This document shows, in pieces, positions 1-10,528 of a DNA stretch of 64,000 nucleotides; within the stretch, counting starts at the first letter, position 1; every line of letters begins with the position of its first letter. The DNA is taken from assembly GCF_003860465.1 (NCBI RefSeq), contig NZ_CP034183.1:2720073-2784072 (forward strand). The letters are read 5' to 3'. The DNA is from Deinococcus psychrotolerans. GTDB taxonomy: Bacteria > Deinococcota > Deinococci > Deinococcales > Deinococcaceae. Under the pieces are notes generated by a model. That model made no database searches, was not told where the DNA came from, and saw nothing but the letters and a program-made list of their open reading frames with translations. Both the position numbers and the translations under genes were made by a program.

Positions 1-184
1 TCAGTGGGCCGAGATGATAAACCGCTTCCAGCACTCCAAATTGGCTGGTGGTCAAGTCAAAGCGGGCGAGGTGGCGGTTGGCCTGCATCTCCACCAAATG
101 CGACGCTCGCCAGAGCTTGATGTAGGCGTCGAGGGCAGCCCGTTCTTGGTCGCCTCCGGCGTATTTTGTGGGCATAAGTTCCAT
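1..184 (-). CDS. MarR-family transcriptional regulator, N-terminal part (cut by window edge)
   Basis: The first 61 codons of a minus-strand gene are visible and the reading frame runs open off the start of the window. The segment 'LWRASHLVEMQANRHLA' followed by 'LTTSQFGVLEAVYHLGPL' is the typical N-terminal helix and first wing-helix approach of MarR/OhrR/MhqR-type repressors, which bind DNA as dimers and sense phenolics, oxidants or drugs. The ATG at 184 is used; an ATG at 175 is an equally possible start. The ligand cannot be judged because the DNA-recognition helix and C-terminus are missing. Family assignment is good, the exact subfamily is not. Confidence 0.75.
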   Translation of the reverse strand, partial: MELMPTKYAGGDQERAALDAYIKLWRASHLVEMQANRHLARFDLTTSQFGVLEAVYHLGPL

Positions 185-273
185 GCTGGGTCAGCGGGCG
201 GCAAAGTGCAAGCGGCAGCGCTCAACACTGAACCGAGCCGAAATTTGGGCCGAGTTGAAATCGGGTTAGGACA

Positions 274-1875
274 CTACTTGATGTGTAGTCCCAAATCCAG
301 CCACAGCAGCGCGGCGTCACCCAAAAACGGCGGCTTGAAGCTGACCGCAGCCGCTTGCTGAGCAAATTCTGGCAGCGGCCCCCGGTTGGGCGGGGTGGCT
401 GTCCAGACGGGAGCGCCGTAACTCAGGCCAGCCAATTCTGCTGCCCGCTGAAAGCCGGTGGCGAGGTCGCCGAGTTCGTCGACGAGGCCCGCGCCGAGGG
501 CGTCTGCGCCGCTCCAGACCCGCCCGCGCCCCAGCTTGTCCACCTGCTCCACGCTGAGCTTGCGTCCCTGGGCCACGCGGCCAATGAAACGCTGGTACAC
601 CTCACCGATGCTGCGCTCAAGTTCGGTGCGCTCAGCGTCAGAAAAAGGCTGGGCAGACGAGTAGATCAGGGCGTTGTCTTGGCGCTCCACCCGCTCGGGC
701 GTAAAACCCTGCCGCTGGTTAAACTCGCGCAGCACCGGCTTGCCTGTCACCACGCCGATACTGCCGGTGATGGTGTAGGGCGAAGCGATCACGTGTTTGG
801 CAGCGGCCAGCACGTAATAGCCGCCCGACGCCGCCACCGCGCCCATTACCGCCACCACCGGCTTTTCGCTGGTCGCCACTTCGCGCCAAATCAAATCGGA
901 GGCCAGCGCCGAGCCGCCGCCGGAATCCACGTACAGCACGATGGCTTTGGTCTGCTTGTCTTCCTTGGCCCGCTTAAGAGCGGCCACCACCGAATCCGAA
1001 CCGGCCATCGCGCCGCCGAGCAGCGGCAGCGGCAGCGGGTTGTTGCGCGACTTGCCGGTGACGATGTTGCCCACCACCGGCACCAAAGCGATGCGCCCCT
1101 CTCCGCGCTTACTGCGCTCCGGCACCAGCAAATCGAGCACCGCCGAAAGGGGCCGTGCCGCCGGGCCGATCAGTTCGTCCTCGTAGGCCACGCTGCTGAG
1201 AATGCCGAGTTCATGCGCCCGCGCCGCGCTCGAAACACCCTCGCTGAGCCACTGGCGCACCGCACCTTCGCTGACTCCCCGTGCCTCGGCCAAGTCGGCG
1301 GCCCAGGCATCTTCCATGCCCCGCAGCAACTCGGCCGTTTGGTGGCGCTGGGCGTCGTCCATGTAATCTTGCGAAAAACGGGTCAGGGCGCTTTTGAATT
1401 CGCCAATTCGCAAATTTTCAAAATCGATGCCGTGCTTCTTCAGGAACGCGCCGAGGTAAGTAATTTCAGCCCCGAACCCCTGCAGCATGAATTCTGCCGA
1501 TTCCGGGGCCACCACTTCGCCTGCGCCCGAGGCGGCCAGCAAACTGGCTTTGGTGACGGTGGGCAAGTAGCTGACGGTGCGTTTGTGATCGGACAAGCGC
1601 CGCAGCATGGCCCGCAAGGCGTGGGCACTGGCAAGGTCGGCTTCAAAAGAGCCGAAGCGCAGGAGAACGCCGTGGAGCCAATCGGCTTTGCTGAGCTTTT
1701 CAAACTTGACGGCCAAAGATTCCAGCGTTTCGCTGCGGTTGAGCAGCGCGGCAATCGGGTTGCTCGGCTGGCGGGCAGGCAGCGGCCCGCTGATGTCCAC
1801 CACCACCCACGTCGGTTTGGTCACGCCGTCGGGCAAGGCTGCGCTGCTTTGTTTGGGGCCAAAGGGAATGTTCAT
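274..1875 (-). CDS. sppA: Signal peptide peptidase SppA, double-domain (67K) type, S49 family
   Basis: A 533-residue serine peptidase of the S49 family that degrades cleaved signal peptides at the membrane. The long form with two ClpP-like domains is seen. The N-terminal half holds the general-base lysine in 'RIGEFKSALTRF' (about K161). The C-terminal half holds the nucleophile serine in 'GAVAASGGYYVLAAA' (about S350), followed by 'TGSIGVV'. The spacing between the two (about 190 residues) is close to that of E. coli SppA (K209/S409). No clear N-terminal transmembrane helix is visible, so the protein may be cytoplasmic or peripherally bound, unlike the membrane-anchored E. coli enzyme. The start at 1875 has only a weak ribosome-binding site; no other start is clearly better. 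Confidence 0.88.
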   Translation of the reverse strand: MNIPFGPKQSSAALPDGVTKPTWVVVDISGPLPARQPSNPIAALLNRSETLESLAVKFEKLSKADWLHGVLLRFGSFEADLASAHALRAMLRRLSDHKRTVSYLPTVTKASLLAASGAGEVVAPESAEFMLQGFGAEITYLGAFLKKHGIDFENLRIGEFKSALTRFSQDYMDDAQRHQTAELLRGMEDAWAADLAEARGVSEGAVRQWLSEGVSSAARAHELGILSSVAYEDELIGPAARPLSAVLDLLVPERSKRGEGRIALVPVVGNIVTGKSRNNPLPLPLLGGAMAGSDSVVAALKRAKEDKQTKAIVLYVDSGGGSALASDLIWREVATSEKPVVAVMGAVAASGGYYVLAAAKHVIASPYTITGSIGVVTGKPVLREFNQRQGFTPERVERQDNALIYSSAQPFSDAERTELERSIGEVYQRFIGRVAQGRKLSVEQVDKLGRGRVWSGADALGAGLVDELGDLATGFQRAAELAGLSYGAPVWTATPPNRGPLPEFAQQAAAVSFKPPFLGDAALLWLDLGLHIK

Positions 1876-1959
1876 AGTCTCTAAGGTACGCGGCCTGAGT
1901 GAAAAGCGTCCCCGCCCCGGCTAAAGGCTGGCCCAAGCCTGGCCCGCCCAACAAAGAGG

Positions 1960-1986
1960 CCCGCACGTTCACGGGAAACGTGCGGG
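1960..1986 (-). terminator. Rho-independent terminator of the BMP-family gene
   Basis: A perfect 10-bp stem CCCGCACGTT/AACGTGCGGG with a 7-nt loop lies about 150 nt past the stop of the minus-strand binding-protein gene. On the minus strand it is followed by the pyrimidine tract CCTCTTTGT. Confidence 0.6.
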
Positions 1987-2135
1987 ACCTTAAGACGGAG
2001 TTTAAACGACGCGGCGAGCCTTGTCGCCCACTCCACTTACGATTTTTATACGGCCCAGTTCAGTACGGCTCTTTTTTCTTCGCTGAGCAATTTACTTTGG
2101 GCACTCAGATAAGAAAACGGCCACTGGGCACTTGC

Positions 2136-3260
2136 TTACTGCGAGGGAACCTTGATCGCGCCGCTGATGATTTTGGCTTTGACGGCTTCGACTTTGGCAA
2201 CTTGGGCGCTGGAGATCAGCGCTCTGTTGAATTCGTCGACCGAGTAGCCCACGCCGCCGTCTGAGAGGCCGAAGACGCGCGAGCCGCCTTTGAACTTGTC
2301 GGCCTTGACATCCATAATCAGGGCGTAGACGGCGTTGTCGACCCGTTTGGTCATGCTGGTCAGGCCATGGTTGAGCGTTTTGGGGTTGTTGTCAAAATCG
2401 CCGAGGTAGTTTTGGTTGCTGTCCACGCCGATAAAGAACATCGGACGGGTGTTGCCCGCGCAGGCCGAGAGGTAAGACGCCGACTTGGGCACCGCTTTGT
2501 AGTTGTCAGAAGTAAAGGTCACGCCTTTGGGCAGTTGGGTGGCCTTGAGGCACTGCTGCTGCTTGATGTAATCTTGCAGGCCTTTGCCCGACGCGCCCGC
2601 AGCGGCAAAAATAATGTCCGCACCCTTGGCTTTCATGCTGGCCGAGATTTCTTTGGCTTTGCCGGGGTTGTTCCAAGCGTCAGGCGTGGTGCCGACATAC
2701 TGGCTGACGATCTTGACTTTGGGGTTGGCGGCTTTGGCTCCAGCGATGTAGCCCGCTTCAAATTTATGAATGAGAGGCACGTCCATTCCGCCGAGGAAGC
2801 CCAGCACGCCAGTTGAGCTGTTCAGGGCGGCGAGGTAGCCCACCAAGAAGCTGCCTTCCTGCTCTTTGAAGGTCATGCTCTGAACGTTTTTGGCATCGGA
2901 GACATCGTCCACCAAGCCGAAAGCGAGGTCGGGATTTTCTTTGGCGACCTGGGTGATGCTGGCGTTGTTGGCAAAGCCCACCGCGATGGTCAGGTCAAAG
3001 CCGTCTTTGGCAAAGCCGCGAATGCCCTGCACAGTCTGGCTGGGATCGGACGGCTCGAAATCCTTGACCGAGACGCCGCCTCCTTTCACGGCACGCTGCG
3101 AGCCTTCGTAGGCCGATTGGTTAAAGCTCTTGTCGAATTTGCCGCCCGCGTCGTAAGCCAGACCGACACGGATACCGCTTTGGGCGGCGGCCATGCTGCC
3201 AATCGAGAGGCTGCTGAGGGCGAGCAGGGAAAGGGTCAAGGCTGTTCTGGATAAATTCAT
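2136..3260 (-). CDS. BMP-family ABC transporter substrate-binding protein (PnrA/Med-like)
   Basis: A 374-residue exported binding protein. Residues 1-26 form a signal peptide ending 'SMAAAQS'; there is no lipobox cysteine there, so it is probably a free periplasmic or cell-wall protein. The mature part begins 'IRVGLAYDAGGKFDKSFNQSAYEG', written here in two pieces of the family signature: a Rossmann start 'VGLAYDAGGKFDKSFN' and later 'DLTIAVGFA' and 'GFLGGMDVPLIHKFEAGY'. Members of this family bind nucleosides such as guanosine or inosine. The gene has a strong AGGAGG site before the ATG. No ABC ATPase or permease genes are adjacent, so the transporter is encoded elsewhere or the gene is solitary here. 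Confidence 0.88.
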   Translation of the reverse strand: MNLSRTALTLSLLALSSLSIGSMAAAQSGIRVGLAYDAGGKFDKSFNQSAYEGSQRAVKGGGVSVKDFEPSDPSQTVQGIRGFAKDGFDLTIAVGFANNASITQVAKENPDLAFGLVDDVSDAKNVQSMTFKEQEGSFLVGYLAALNSSTGVLGFLGGMDVPLIHKFEAGYIAGAKAANPKVKIVSQYVGTTPDAWNNPGKAKEISASMKAKGADIIFAAAGASGKGLQDYIKQQQCLKATQLPKGVTFTSDNYKAVPKSASYLSACAGNTRPMFFIGVDSNQNYLGDFDNNPKTLNHGLTSMTKRVDNAVYALIMDVKADKFKGGSRVFGLSDGGVGYSVDEFNRALISSAQVAKVEAVKAKIISGAIKVPSQ

Positions 3261-3430
3261 CGGTAGTCCTCCTGATGGGTACGCTTGTCCGGTTTTGAGT
3301 GGCCGTCAAGCGGAGCGTGTTCTTGAACAGAAAGTATACGCGAAAGTCGGTAGAGCTAAAGGAAGCCTTAATCACGCAGTGGGGGGAGCACCGGGAAGCG
3401 GAGCGTGAAGCAGGGCAAAGCGCGGAATGC

Positions 3431-5545
<2,115 letters not shown>

Positions 5546-5554
5546 GCCGTTTGC

Positions 5555-5803
5555 TCAAAGGCCTTGAATCAGCCGCAGACCGTCTGCGACGCGCCGCAGC
5601 AACTCGGCGGGCAGTTGCCCAATCTGCGAATCCAGAAAGCTCCGGTCTACCGGAATCACTTGGGTGATATTGATCACGCTGTCTTGGGACAGCCCCGCCG
5701 CGAGCGCGGGGATGGCCACGTTGCCTGGCAGGTCGGCCAGCGCCAGATTGGTCGTGACCGACACGGCCAGCAGCGTTGCCAGCCATGAGCGGTTCCTCAG
5801 CGT
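5555..5803 (-). pseudogene. MazF/PemK-type toxin remnant (N-terminus lost)
   Basis: Antisense to and just after ligA, the minus strand reads 'RSWLATLLAVSVTTNLALA', then 'LPGNVAIPALAAGLSQDSV' and 'INITQVIPVDRSFLD', ending 'GQLPAELLRRVADGLRLIQGL'. This matches the second half of MazF/PemK ribonuclease toxins (TSNL, PGNV, GLxxDSVVNxxQ, L..G.L). The N-terminal strands with the catalytic arginine ('RRPVLI' region) are absent; the codons upstream are unrelated. No antitoxin gene is adjacent. I read it as a dead toxin fragment left between ligA and the asp23 operon. Family call is fairly sure; lack of function is inference from the missing half. Confidence 0.7.
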
Positions 5804-5917
5804 GCTGAAGTCTCTGTCAGGTTTATTTCCTTGAGCTAAACTAATCAGCAACTTGGAAGCCGTGAGCGCTTCCGCGCCGCATAACAATTCGCCGCCCCGC
5901 GTACGACTGGGAGAAGT

Positions 5918-6328
5918 ATGGAACTTGAAATCAGCAAAAACGTCCTGACCGACATCGCCACCTCGACCCTGGAGCGCATCGAGGGCCTGAGCATCGCCGT
6001 CGCCACGCCGCGCCCCGGCAAATTGGGCGAGGCGTTGAGCGAGTCACTCAGTGGTTCGCTGGGCAGCCTCGGCGCAGGGGAAATGCCGTCTTCGCGCCGT
6101 CCCAGAGCGCTTAAAATCACCCGCGACGGCCAGAGCGTGAGCCTAGAGGTCGGCGTCAATATCGAGTACGGCAAGAACTTGCACAAACTGGCGCAGCAAG
6201 CCCAAAATGCTCTGCAAGAAAATATCGAACTGATGACGGGCCTCAAAGTCAAAGCGGTCAATGTCACCGTGCAAAATCTGAGTTTGCCGGTGCCGAGCGC
6301 GGCTGCTCCTTCAGCGGGCAACGCGTGA
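5918..6328 (+). CDS. Asp23/Gls24 family protein
   Basis: A 136-residue protein with the Asp23/Gls24 (DUF322) core: '[21 protein letters not shown]' style start split by a strand, '[19 protein letters not shown]' and '[14 protein letters not shown]'. In Firmicutes these are envelope- or stress-linked; in many bacteria the gene sits directly before nusB, as here. It has a good site (GGGAG) before the ATG and overlaps nusB by 4 bp (GTGA), so the two are translationally coupled. A glycine/serine-rich insertion near residues 35-60 is unusual. Function in Deinococcus is not established. Confidence 0.85.
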   Translation: MELEISKNVLTDIATSTLERIEGLSIAVATPRPGKLGEALSESLSGSLGSLGAGEMPSSRRPRALKITRDGQSVSLEVGVNIEYGKNLHKLAQQAQNALQENIELMTGLKVKAVNVTVQNLSLPVPSAAAPSAGNA

Positions 6329-6810
6329 CCCGCCGCGAACGCGCCGCTGCTCAGCCGGTGGGCACCCGCCGCGCCGCCCGTGAATTTGCCTTCCGGGTGC
6401 TGTTCGAAGCCGGACAGGGTGGCCTAGACCTTCAACAAGTCTTTACCCGCAGCGAAGGTGCGATGCTTTCGGGCGACGACACCTACGTGCATCTCAACCC
6501 CGAAGCGCTTTCCTTTGCCCACGAGCTGACCTTCGGCTACCAAGCCAGCGCCGCCGAGATCAACGACTTGCTCCAGCGCACCATTCGCGGTTGGAGTTTC
6601 GAGCAGATGGCCCAGACCGACCTCAACGTGCTGCGGCTGGCGGTGTTTGAAATGCAGCATACGGCTGAAGCCCACCCGCCGATCATCGAAAGCGCCGTGC
6701 GGATTGCCCGCAAGTTCGGCGGTGACGATTCGGGCCGCTTTGTCAACGGCGTTCTGGGCGGCATGTCGCGCAGCATGGAAGCCCAGCCAAGCGGCGAAGC
6801 ACAACATTGA
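6325..6810 (+). CDS. nusB: Transcription antitermination factor NusB
   Basis: A 161-residue all-helical RNA-binding protein that with NusE (S10) binds boxA in rRNA operons to prevent premature termination. The family pattern is clear: '[18 protein letters not shown]' at the N-terminus, '[20 protein letters not shown]' with the conserved D-x-N-x-L-R-x-A-x-x-E, and '[21 protein letters not shown]' near the end. Start is GTG at 6325, overlapping the upstream stop as GTGA. Its own stop overlaps the folD start as TTGA. A 15-residue basic N-terminal tail precedes the core. Confidence 0.95.
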   Translation: MTRRERAAAQPVGTRRAAREFAFRVLFEAGQGGLDLQQVFTRSEGAMLSGDDTYVHLNPEALSFAHELTFGYQASAAEINDLLQRTIRGWSFEQMAQTDLNVLRLAVFEMQHTAEAHPPIIESAVRIARKFGGDDSGRFVNGVLGGMSRSMEAQPSGEAQH

Positions 6811-7703
6811 GCGCCATGATTTTGGCTGGCCCGCCTGCCGCCCAAGCGCTGCTGGACGAAGCCCGGACGCGGGCCGCCGCTTTGCCGCGCCGCCCGGAAC
6901 TGCACGTCATCCGGCTGGGCGAAGACCCTGCCAGCGTGAGTTATGTCAGCCTCAAGGAAAAAAAGGCGCTGGAAGTCGGGCTGGGCAGCACCGTTCACGC
7001 CCTGCCGAGTGCCACCAGCCAAGCCGAGCTCCTCTCGCTGATCGAGCGGCTGAATGCCGATCCCGCCGTCAGCGGCTTACTCGTTCAGTTGCCGCTGCCC
7101 GCTTTTATTGACAGTGAGCGTGTCCTGAACGCCATCAGCCCCGAAAAAGACGTGGACGGCTTTCACCCGGTCAATGTGGGGCGGCTCTGGACAGGCGCAG
7201 CCGCCTTGCCGCCCTGCACCCCCGCCGGGGTGGTGCGCTTGCTCGATTACTACGGCCTGCCGGTAGCCGGGCAGCGGGTGGTGATCGTGGGGCGCAGCAA
7301 CATCGTGGGTAAACCGCTGGCGGCCCTGCTGCTGGCCCGCGACGCCACCGTGACCATCGCCCACTCGCGCACCCCCGATCTGGCGGCCCTGACCCGCGAA
7401 GCCGACATGGTGGTGGCGGCCGCCGGTAGACCACACCTGATCACCGCCGAGATGATCCGCCCCGGCGCAGTCGTCATTGATGTGGGGGTCAACCGGGTGG
7501 GGCAGACCAAGAGCGGCAAAGCCAAACTCGCCGGAGACGTTCACCCCGAGGTCGCTGAGATCGCCGCCGCGCTGACGCCTGTACCCGGCGGCGTCGGCCC
7601 GATGACGGTGGCCCACCTGATCATGAATACTGTTTTGGCCGCCGAGCGCCTGCAAGCCGGGGAGCAGCCGAGCGAGTTGGTTGAGGTCGAGCTTTTAGCA
7701 TGA
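6807..7703 (+). CDS. folD: Bifunctional methylenetetrahydrofolate dehydrogenase / cyclohydrolase FolD
   Basis: A 298-residue enzyme that interconverts 5,10-methylene-, methenyl- and 10-formyl-tetrahydrofolate using NADP. Motifs seen: '[12 protein letters not shown]' with the catalytic Tyr/Lys pair, 'GLLVQLPLP', '[10 protein letters not shown]', '[12 protein letters not shown]', the NADP loop '[14 protein letters not shown]' and the C-terminal '[15 protein letters not shown]'. The start is either TTG at 6807, overlapping nusB by 4 bp (TTGA), or ATG at 6816; coupling favours the TTG. It is the last gene of the asp23-nusB-folD operon, linking translation factors with one-carbon supply for fMet-tRNA and purines. 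Confidence 0.96.
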   Translation: MSAMILAGPPAAQALLDEARTRAAALPRRPELHVIRLGEDPASVSYVSLKEKKALEVGLGSTVHALPSATSQAELLSLIERLNADPAVSGLLVQLPLPAFIDSERVLNAISPEKDVDGFHPVNVGRLWTGAAALPPCTPAGVVRLLDYYGLPVAGQRVVIVGRSNIVGKPLAALLLARDATVTIAHSRTPDLAALTREADMVVAAAGRPHLITAEMIRPGAVVIDVGVNRVGQTKSGKAKLAGDVHPEVAEIAAALTPVPGGVGPMTVAHLIMNTVLAAERLQAGEQPSELVEVELLA

Positions 7704-7790
7704 AGCGCGGGCCAAGTAGGCGAGTAGGCTTTCTCAGTTTTCACCGCTAAACTCAGTGCCAACTGTGACGCCTTCTTGTAGAGCTGCCCC

Positions 7791-8249
<459 letters not shown>

Positions 8250-8297
8250 GTTGCGGCTACTGAGTAGGCCTACTTGATGTATGAACCGCACGAGCAA

Positions 8298-8321
8298 GTG
8301 GAGCCCTCGAATCAGCTCCAC
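8298..8321. terminator. Short hairpin between convergent genes
   Basis: GTGGAGC and GCTCCAC form a 7-bp stem with a 10-nt loop between the convergent DUF212 and TetR genes. There is no T-tract, so a role as terminator is only possible. A separate perfect 12-bp palindrome, AGTAGGCCTACT, lies at 8263-8274. Confidence 0.3.
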
Positions 8322-8335
8322 CGTGAACATCCCCT

Positions 8336-8986
8336 CTAACCCCTGACGAGATCGGCTGTGAGCGCGGATGGGGACACTATTCCGCCCATGGCCGTATCCG
8401 CCACGCCCTCCGCAAATTCACGCGCACGCAGCGGCCCTCCCGCTTTGTACCAGCGGTAAGTCCAGTTGACGGCCCCCAGCAAAATATTGGCGGTCATCTG
8501 CGCCGAAACCGGCGAGGTCAGCACGCCCTCGTCCAGCCCGCGCTGCACCACGCTGAGTAGAGTGTGCTCGTAGTGCTGTCTCTCCTGGCGCATCGGGCCG
8601 CTGACGGTGGGCGGCAATTCCAGTTCTTCCTCGTAAAAGACCCGCAGCAAACGTTGACGGGTAATGGTGTAGAGCACGCGCTGCACCAAGACTTCGCGCA
8701 ATGTTTCGGCGGCGCTGAGGCCGAGGTCGATCACCGCCTGCATGATGGCGGTGTTTTCGGCGATAACCTCGGTATAAAGCAGCGTCAGGAGTTCTTCTTT
8801 ACTCTGGACATAGTGATACAAACTGGCCTTGCTCATGCCCAGCGCGGCGGCGAGTTCACGCATCGAGGCGGCGCGGTAGCCATGCGTGCTGAACAGTTCG
8901 GCGGCGGCGGCGTAGATTTCCCGCCGGCGGGCCTGCACCTTTTGCTGCACTTTCAGACTCTCTGATCGCCTTTGCCGCACACTCAT
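8336..8986 (-). CDS. TetR-family repressor of the acyl-CoA degradation operon
   Basis: A 216-residue regulator. The N-terminal helix-turn-helix is classical: 'RREIYAAAAELFSTHGYRA' then 'SMRELAAALGMSKASLYHY' and 'SKEELL'. The C-terminal ligand domain has the look of the PaaR/FadR-like group that senses acyl- or phenylacetyl-CoA. It is divergent from the CoA-ester lyase operon, and a palindrome CAACCG-AG-CGGTTG at 9043-9056 lies between them. Start is ATG at 8986 (a GTG sits 3 nt upstream); a TAGGGT -10 box 6 nt before the ATG indicates a leaderless message. Acyl-CoA sensing is inferred from context. Confidence 0.88.
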   Translation of the reverse strand: MSVRQRRSESLKVQQKVQARRREIYAAAAELFSTHGYRAASMRELAAALGMSKASLYHYVQSKEELLTLLYTEVIAENTAIMQAVIDLGLSAAETLREVLVQRVLYTITRQRLLRVFYEEELELPPTVSGPMRQERQHYEHTLLSVVQRGLDEGVLTSPVSAQMTANILLGAVNWTYRWYKAGGPLRAREFAEGVADTAMGGIVSPSALTADLVRG

Positions 8987-8992
8987 CACCTG

Positions 8993-8998
8993 ACCCTA
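8993..8998 (-). promoter_or_regulatory. -10 box TAGGGT, leaderless tetR mRNA
   Basis: TAGGGT on the minus strand, 6 nt before the TetR ATG at 8986, with no ribosome-binding site. Confidence 0.5.
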
Positions 8999-9042
8999 GC
9001 GCCCGCGCACCGCGCCGTGTTAAGCTCGGGCTATTAAAAATC

Positions 9043-9056
9043 CAACCGAGCGGTTG
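9043..9056. promoter_or_regulatory. Palindromic TetR operator CAACCGAGCGGTTG
   Basis: A perfect 6+6 inverted repeat with a 2-nt centre, in the intergenic region between the TetR gene and the catabolic operon. Form and place resemble operators of CoA-sensing TetR regulators known from Thermus. Binding by the neighbour is inferred. Confidence 0.6.
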
Positions 9057-9101
9057 AACTTTACAGGATTTAAAGGTTGGCCGCGTGTTTGAGGAGCATT
9101 C

Positions 9102-10022
9102 ATGAGTTCGCCCACTGTCCGTTTACCGCGTTACCGAAGCGCTCTGTTTGCTCCCGCCAACCAGCTCGAAGTCCTTAAAAAACTGCCGCGCTCACGTCCT
9201 GATTTGGCCATCTTGGACTTGGAAGACGCCGTGCCGGACAGCGCAGAGGCCAAGCAACAGGCCAGACAGGTGGCCAGGGAAGCCCAAGTCTGGTTGGCCG
9301 CCCACCACCCTGAACAGGCGGTATACCTGCGCCTGAATGCCGTCCAGTCGCCTTATTTCGCCGACGACTTGGACGCCTTGACGCCCACGCTGGCGGGTGT
9401 GGTGCTTCCCAAACTCGAACGCGCCGCCGACCTGGCAGAAGCGGTCGAGCAGTTCGGGGCGCGTGGCCTGGCCCACCTTCAGATCATGGCCGGACTGGAA
9501 ACAGTGGCCGGAGTGGAAAACGCGGGCGAGCTGCTGCAAGGCCCAGGTAAAGGCCCAAGCAAAGGCCCAAGCAAAGGCGCAGTCAAAGGGGCAGTCACCT
9601 CGGCTTATTTCGGCGCTGAAGATTACGTGGCCGATTTGGGCGGCGTGCGAACCGCAGCGGGTTTGGAAGTGCTGTACCCACGCTCACGGGTGGCGATGCT
9701 GGCGCGGCTCTTTGGCGTGGCGGCTTACGACATCGTGGTGACCAAACTGCGCGACGACGCCGCTTTTCTGGAAGATGCCAGGGTGGGGCGCTCGCTCGGC
9801 TACGGCGGCAAGCTGTGCATCCACCCGGCTCAGGTCGCACTCTCGCATCAGGTGTTTAGCCCTTCACCGGAAGAAATCAAGCGGGCTTGGGCGCTGCTGG
9901 CCGCTTACGAGCAGGGCCAGCAGCAGGGGCGCGGTGTGATCGCCTTCGAGGGCCAGATGGTTGACGCGCCGATGCTGGTGCGGGCGCGGGCGGTTCTGGC
10001 GAGCGCGGAGGTGGAAGCGTGA
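9102..10022 (+). CDS. HpcH/HpaI aldolase / citrate lyase beta-like CoA-ester lyase
   Basis: A 306-residue TIM-barrel lyase of the CitE group, which cleaves or forms beta-hydroxyacyl-CoA or malyl/citramalyl-CoA type esters with Mg2+. Seen motifs: '[10 protein letters not shown]' at the start, '[18 protein letters not shown]', '[19 protein letters not shown]', 'GVVLPKLE', '[13 protein letters not shown]' and '[13 protein letters not shown]'. Residues 147-166 are a repeat insert of Gly-Pro/Ala-x-Lys units encoded by five 12-bp tandem copies, just before a core strand; relatives do not normally have this. GAGGAG precedes the ATG. It is first in the operon and overlaps the MaoC gene by 4 bp (GTGA). 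Confidence 0.87.
   Translation: MSSPTVRLPRYRSALFAPANQLEVLKKLPRSRPDLAILDLEDAVPDSAEAKQQARQVAREAQVWLAAHHPEQAVYLRLNAVQSPYFADDLDALTPTLAGVVLPKLERAADLAEAVEQFGARGLAHLQIMAGLETVAGVENAGELLQGPGKGPSKGPSKGAVKGAVTSAYFGAEDYVADLGGVRTAAGLEVLYPRSRVAMLARLFGVAAYDIVVTKLRDDAAFLEDARVGRSLGYGGKLCIHPAQVALSHQVFSPSPEEIKRAWALLAAYEQGQQQGRGVIAFEGQMVDAPMLVRARAVLASAEVEA
9540..9599 (+). repeat. Five 12-bp tandem repeats inside the lyase gene
   Basis: Units of the form GGCCCAAGCAAA (two exact copies, three variants) encode [20 protein letters not shown] in frame. Copy-number change would alter the protein by whole 4-residue steps. Confidence 0.85.
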
Positions 10023-10528
10023 GCCAGTCATCCGGCACTGCCCGCCCGCCCGGTAAATACTTTGAAGAACTGCCGGTCGGCGCGGTGATTCGGCACTACG
10101 TGACCCGCACCCTCACCGAGGCCGATAACGTGCTGTTCACGACCATGACCATGAACCCCCAGCCGCTGCACCTCGATGCCGAGTACGCGGCCCAGACTGA
10201 GTTCGGGGAGAGATTGGTCAATTCCATGCTGACGCTGAGTTTGCTCGTCGGCCTGAGCGTCTACGAACTGACGCTGGGTACGCTGGTTGCCAATCTGGGC
10301 TTTTCGGAGATCAGCTTTCCCAAGCCGGTCAAGCACGGCGACACCCTGCGTGCCGAGAGTGAAGTGGTGGCCCGCCGGGAATCTGGCTCACGCCCGGAAG
10401 CCGGAATCGTCACCTTCGAGCACCGCGCCTTTAATCAGCGCGGCGAACTGGTGGCGCAGTGTAAGCGCAGCGCCCTGATGCAAAAACAACCAGCGCAAAA
10501 ACAACCCGTACACAAGGAACCCTCATGA
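10019..10528 (+). CDS. MaoC-family acyl-CoA dehydratase (hot-dog fold)
   Basis: A 169-residue single-hot-dog protein: '[26 protein letters not shown]' region (seen as '[13 protein letters not shown]' and '[14 protein letters not shown]'), '[13 protein letters not shown]' and '[16 protein letters not shown]'. In the R-specific hydratase motif a catalytic Asp/His pair is expected; here 'NPQPLHLD' provides the His and a nearby acidic residue as in the mesaconyl/beta-methylmalyl-CoA type dehydratases. Start is GTG, coupled to the upstream stop; the stop overlaps the next ATG. The poly-Gln/Lys C-terminal tail ('[15 protein letters not shown]') looks disordered. Next to a CitE-like lyase, a C4/C5 branched CoA ester is a plausible substrate. 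Confidence 0.87.
   Translation: MSQSSGTARPPGKYFEELPVGAVIRHYVTRTLTEADNVLFTTMTMNPQPLHLDAEYAAQTEFGERLVNSMLTLSLLVGLSVYELTLGTLVANLGFSEISFPKPVKHGDTLRAESEVVARRESGSRPEAGIVTFEHRAFNQRGELVAQCKRSALMQKQPAQKQPVHKEPS

Noticed and set aside
355..1884. 509-codon plus-strand ORF antisense to sppA
   Set aside because: Long open frames opposite GC-rich genes are common; its translation is His/Arg/Gly-rich without motifs, while the minus-strand frame is a clear S49 peptidase.
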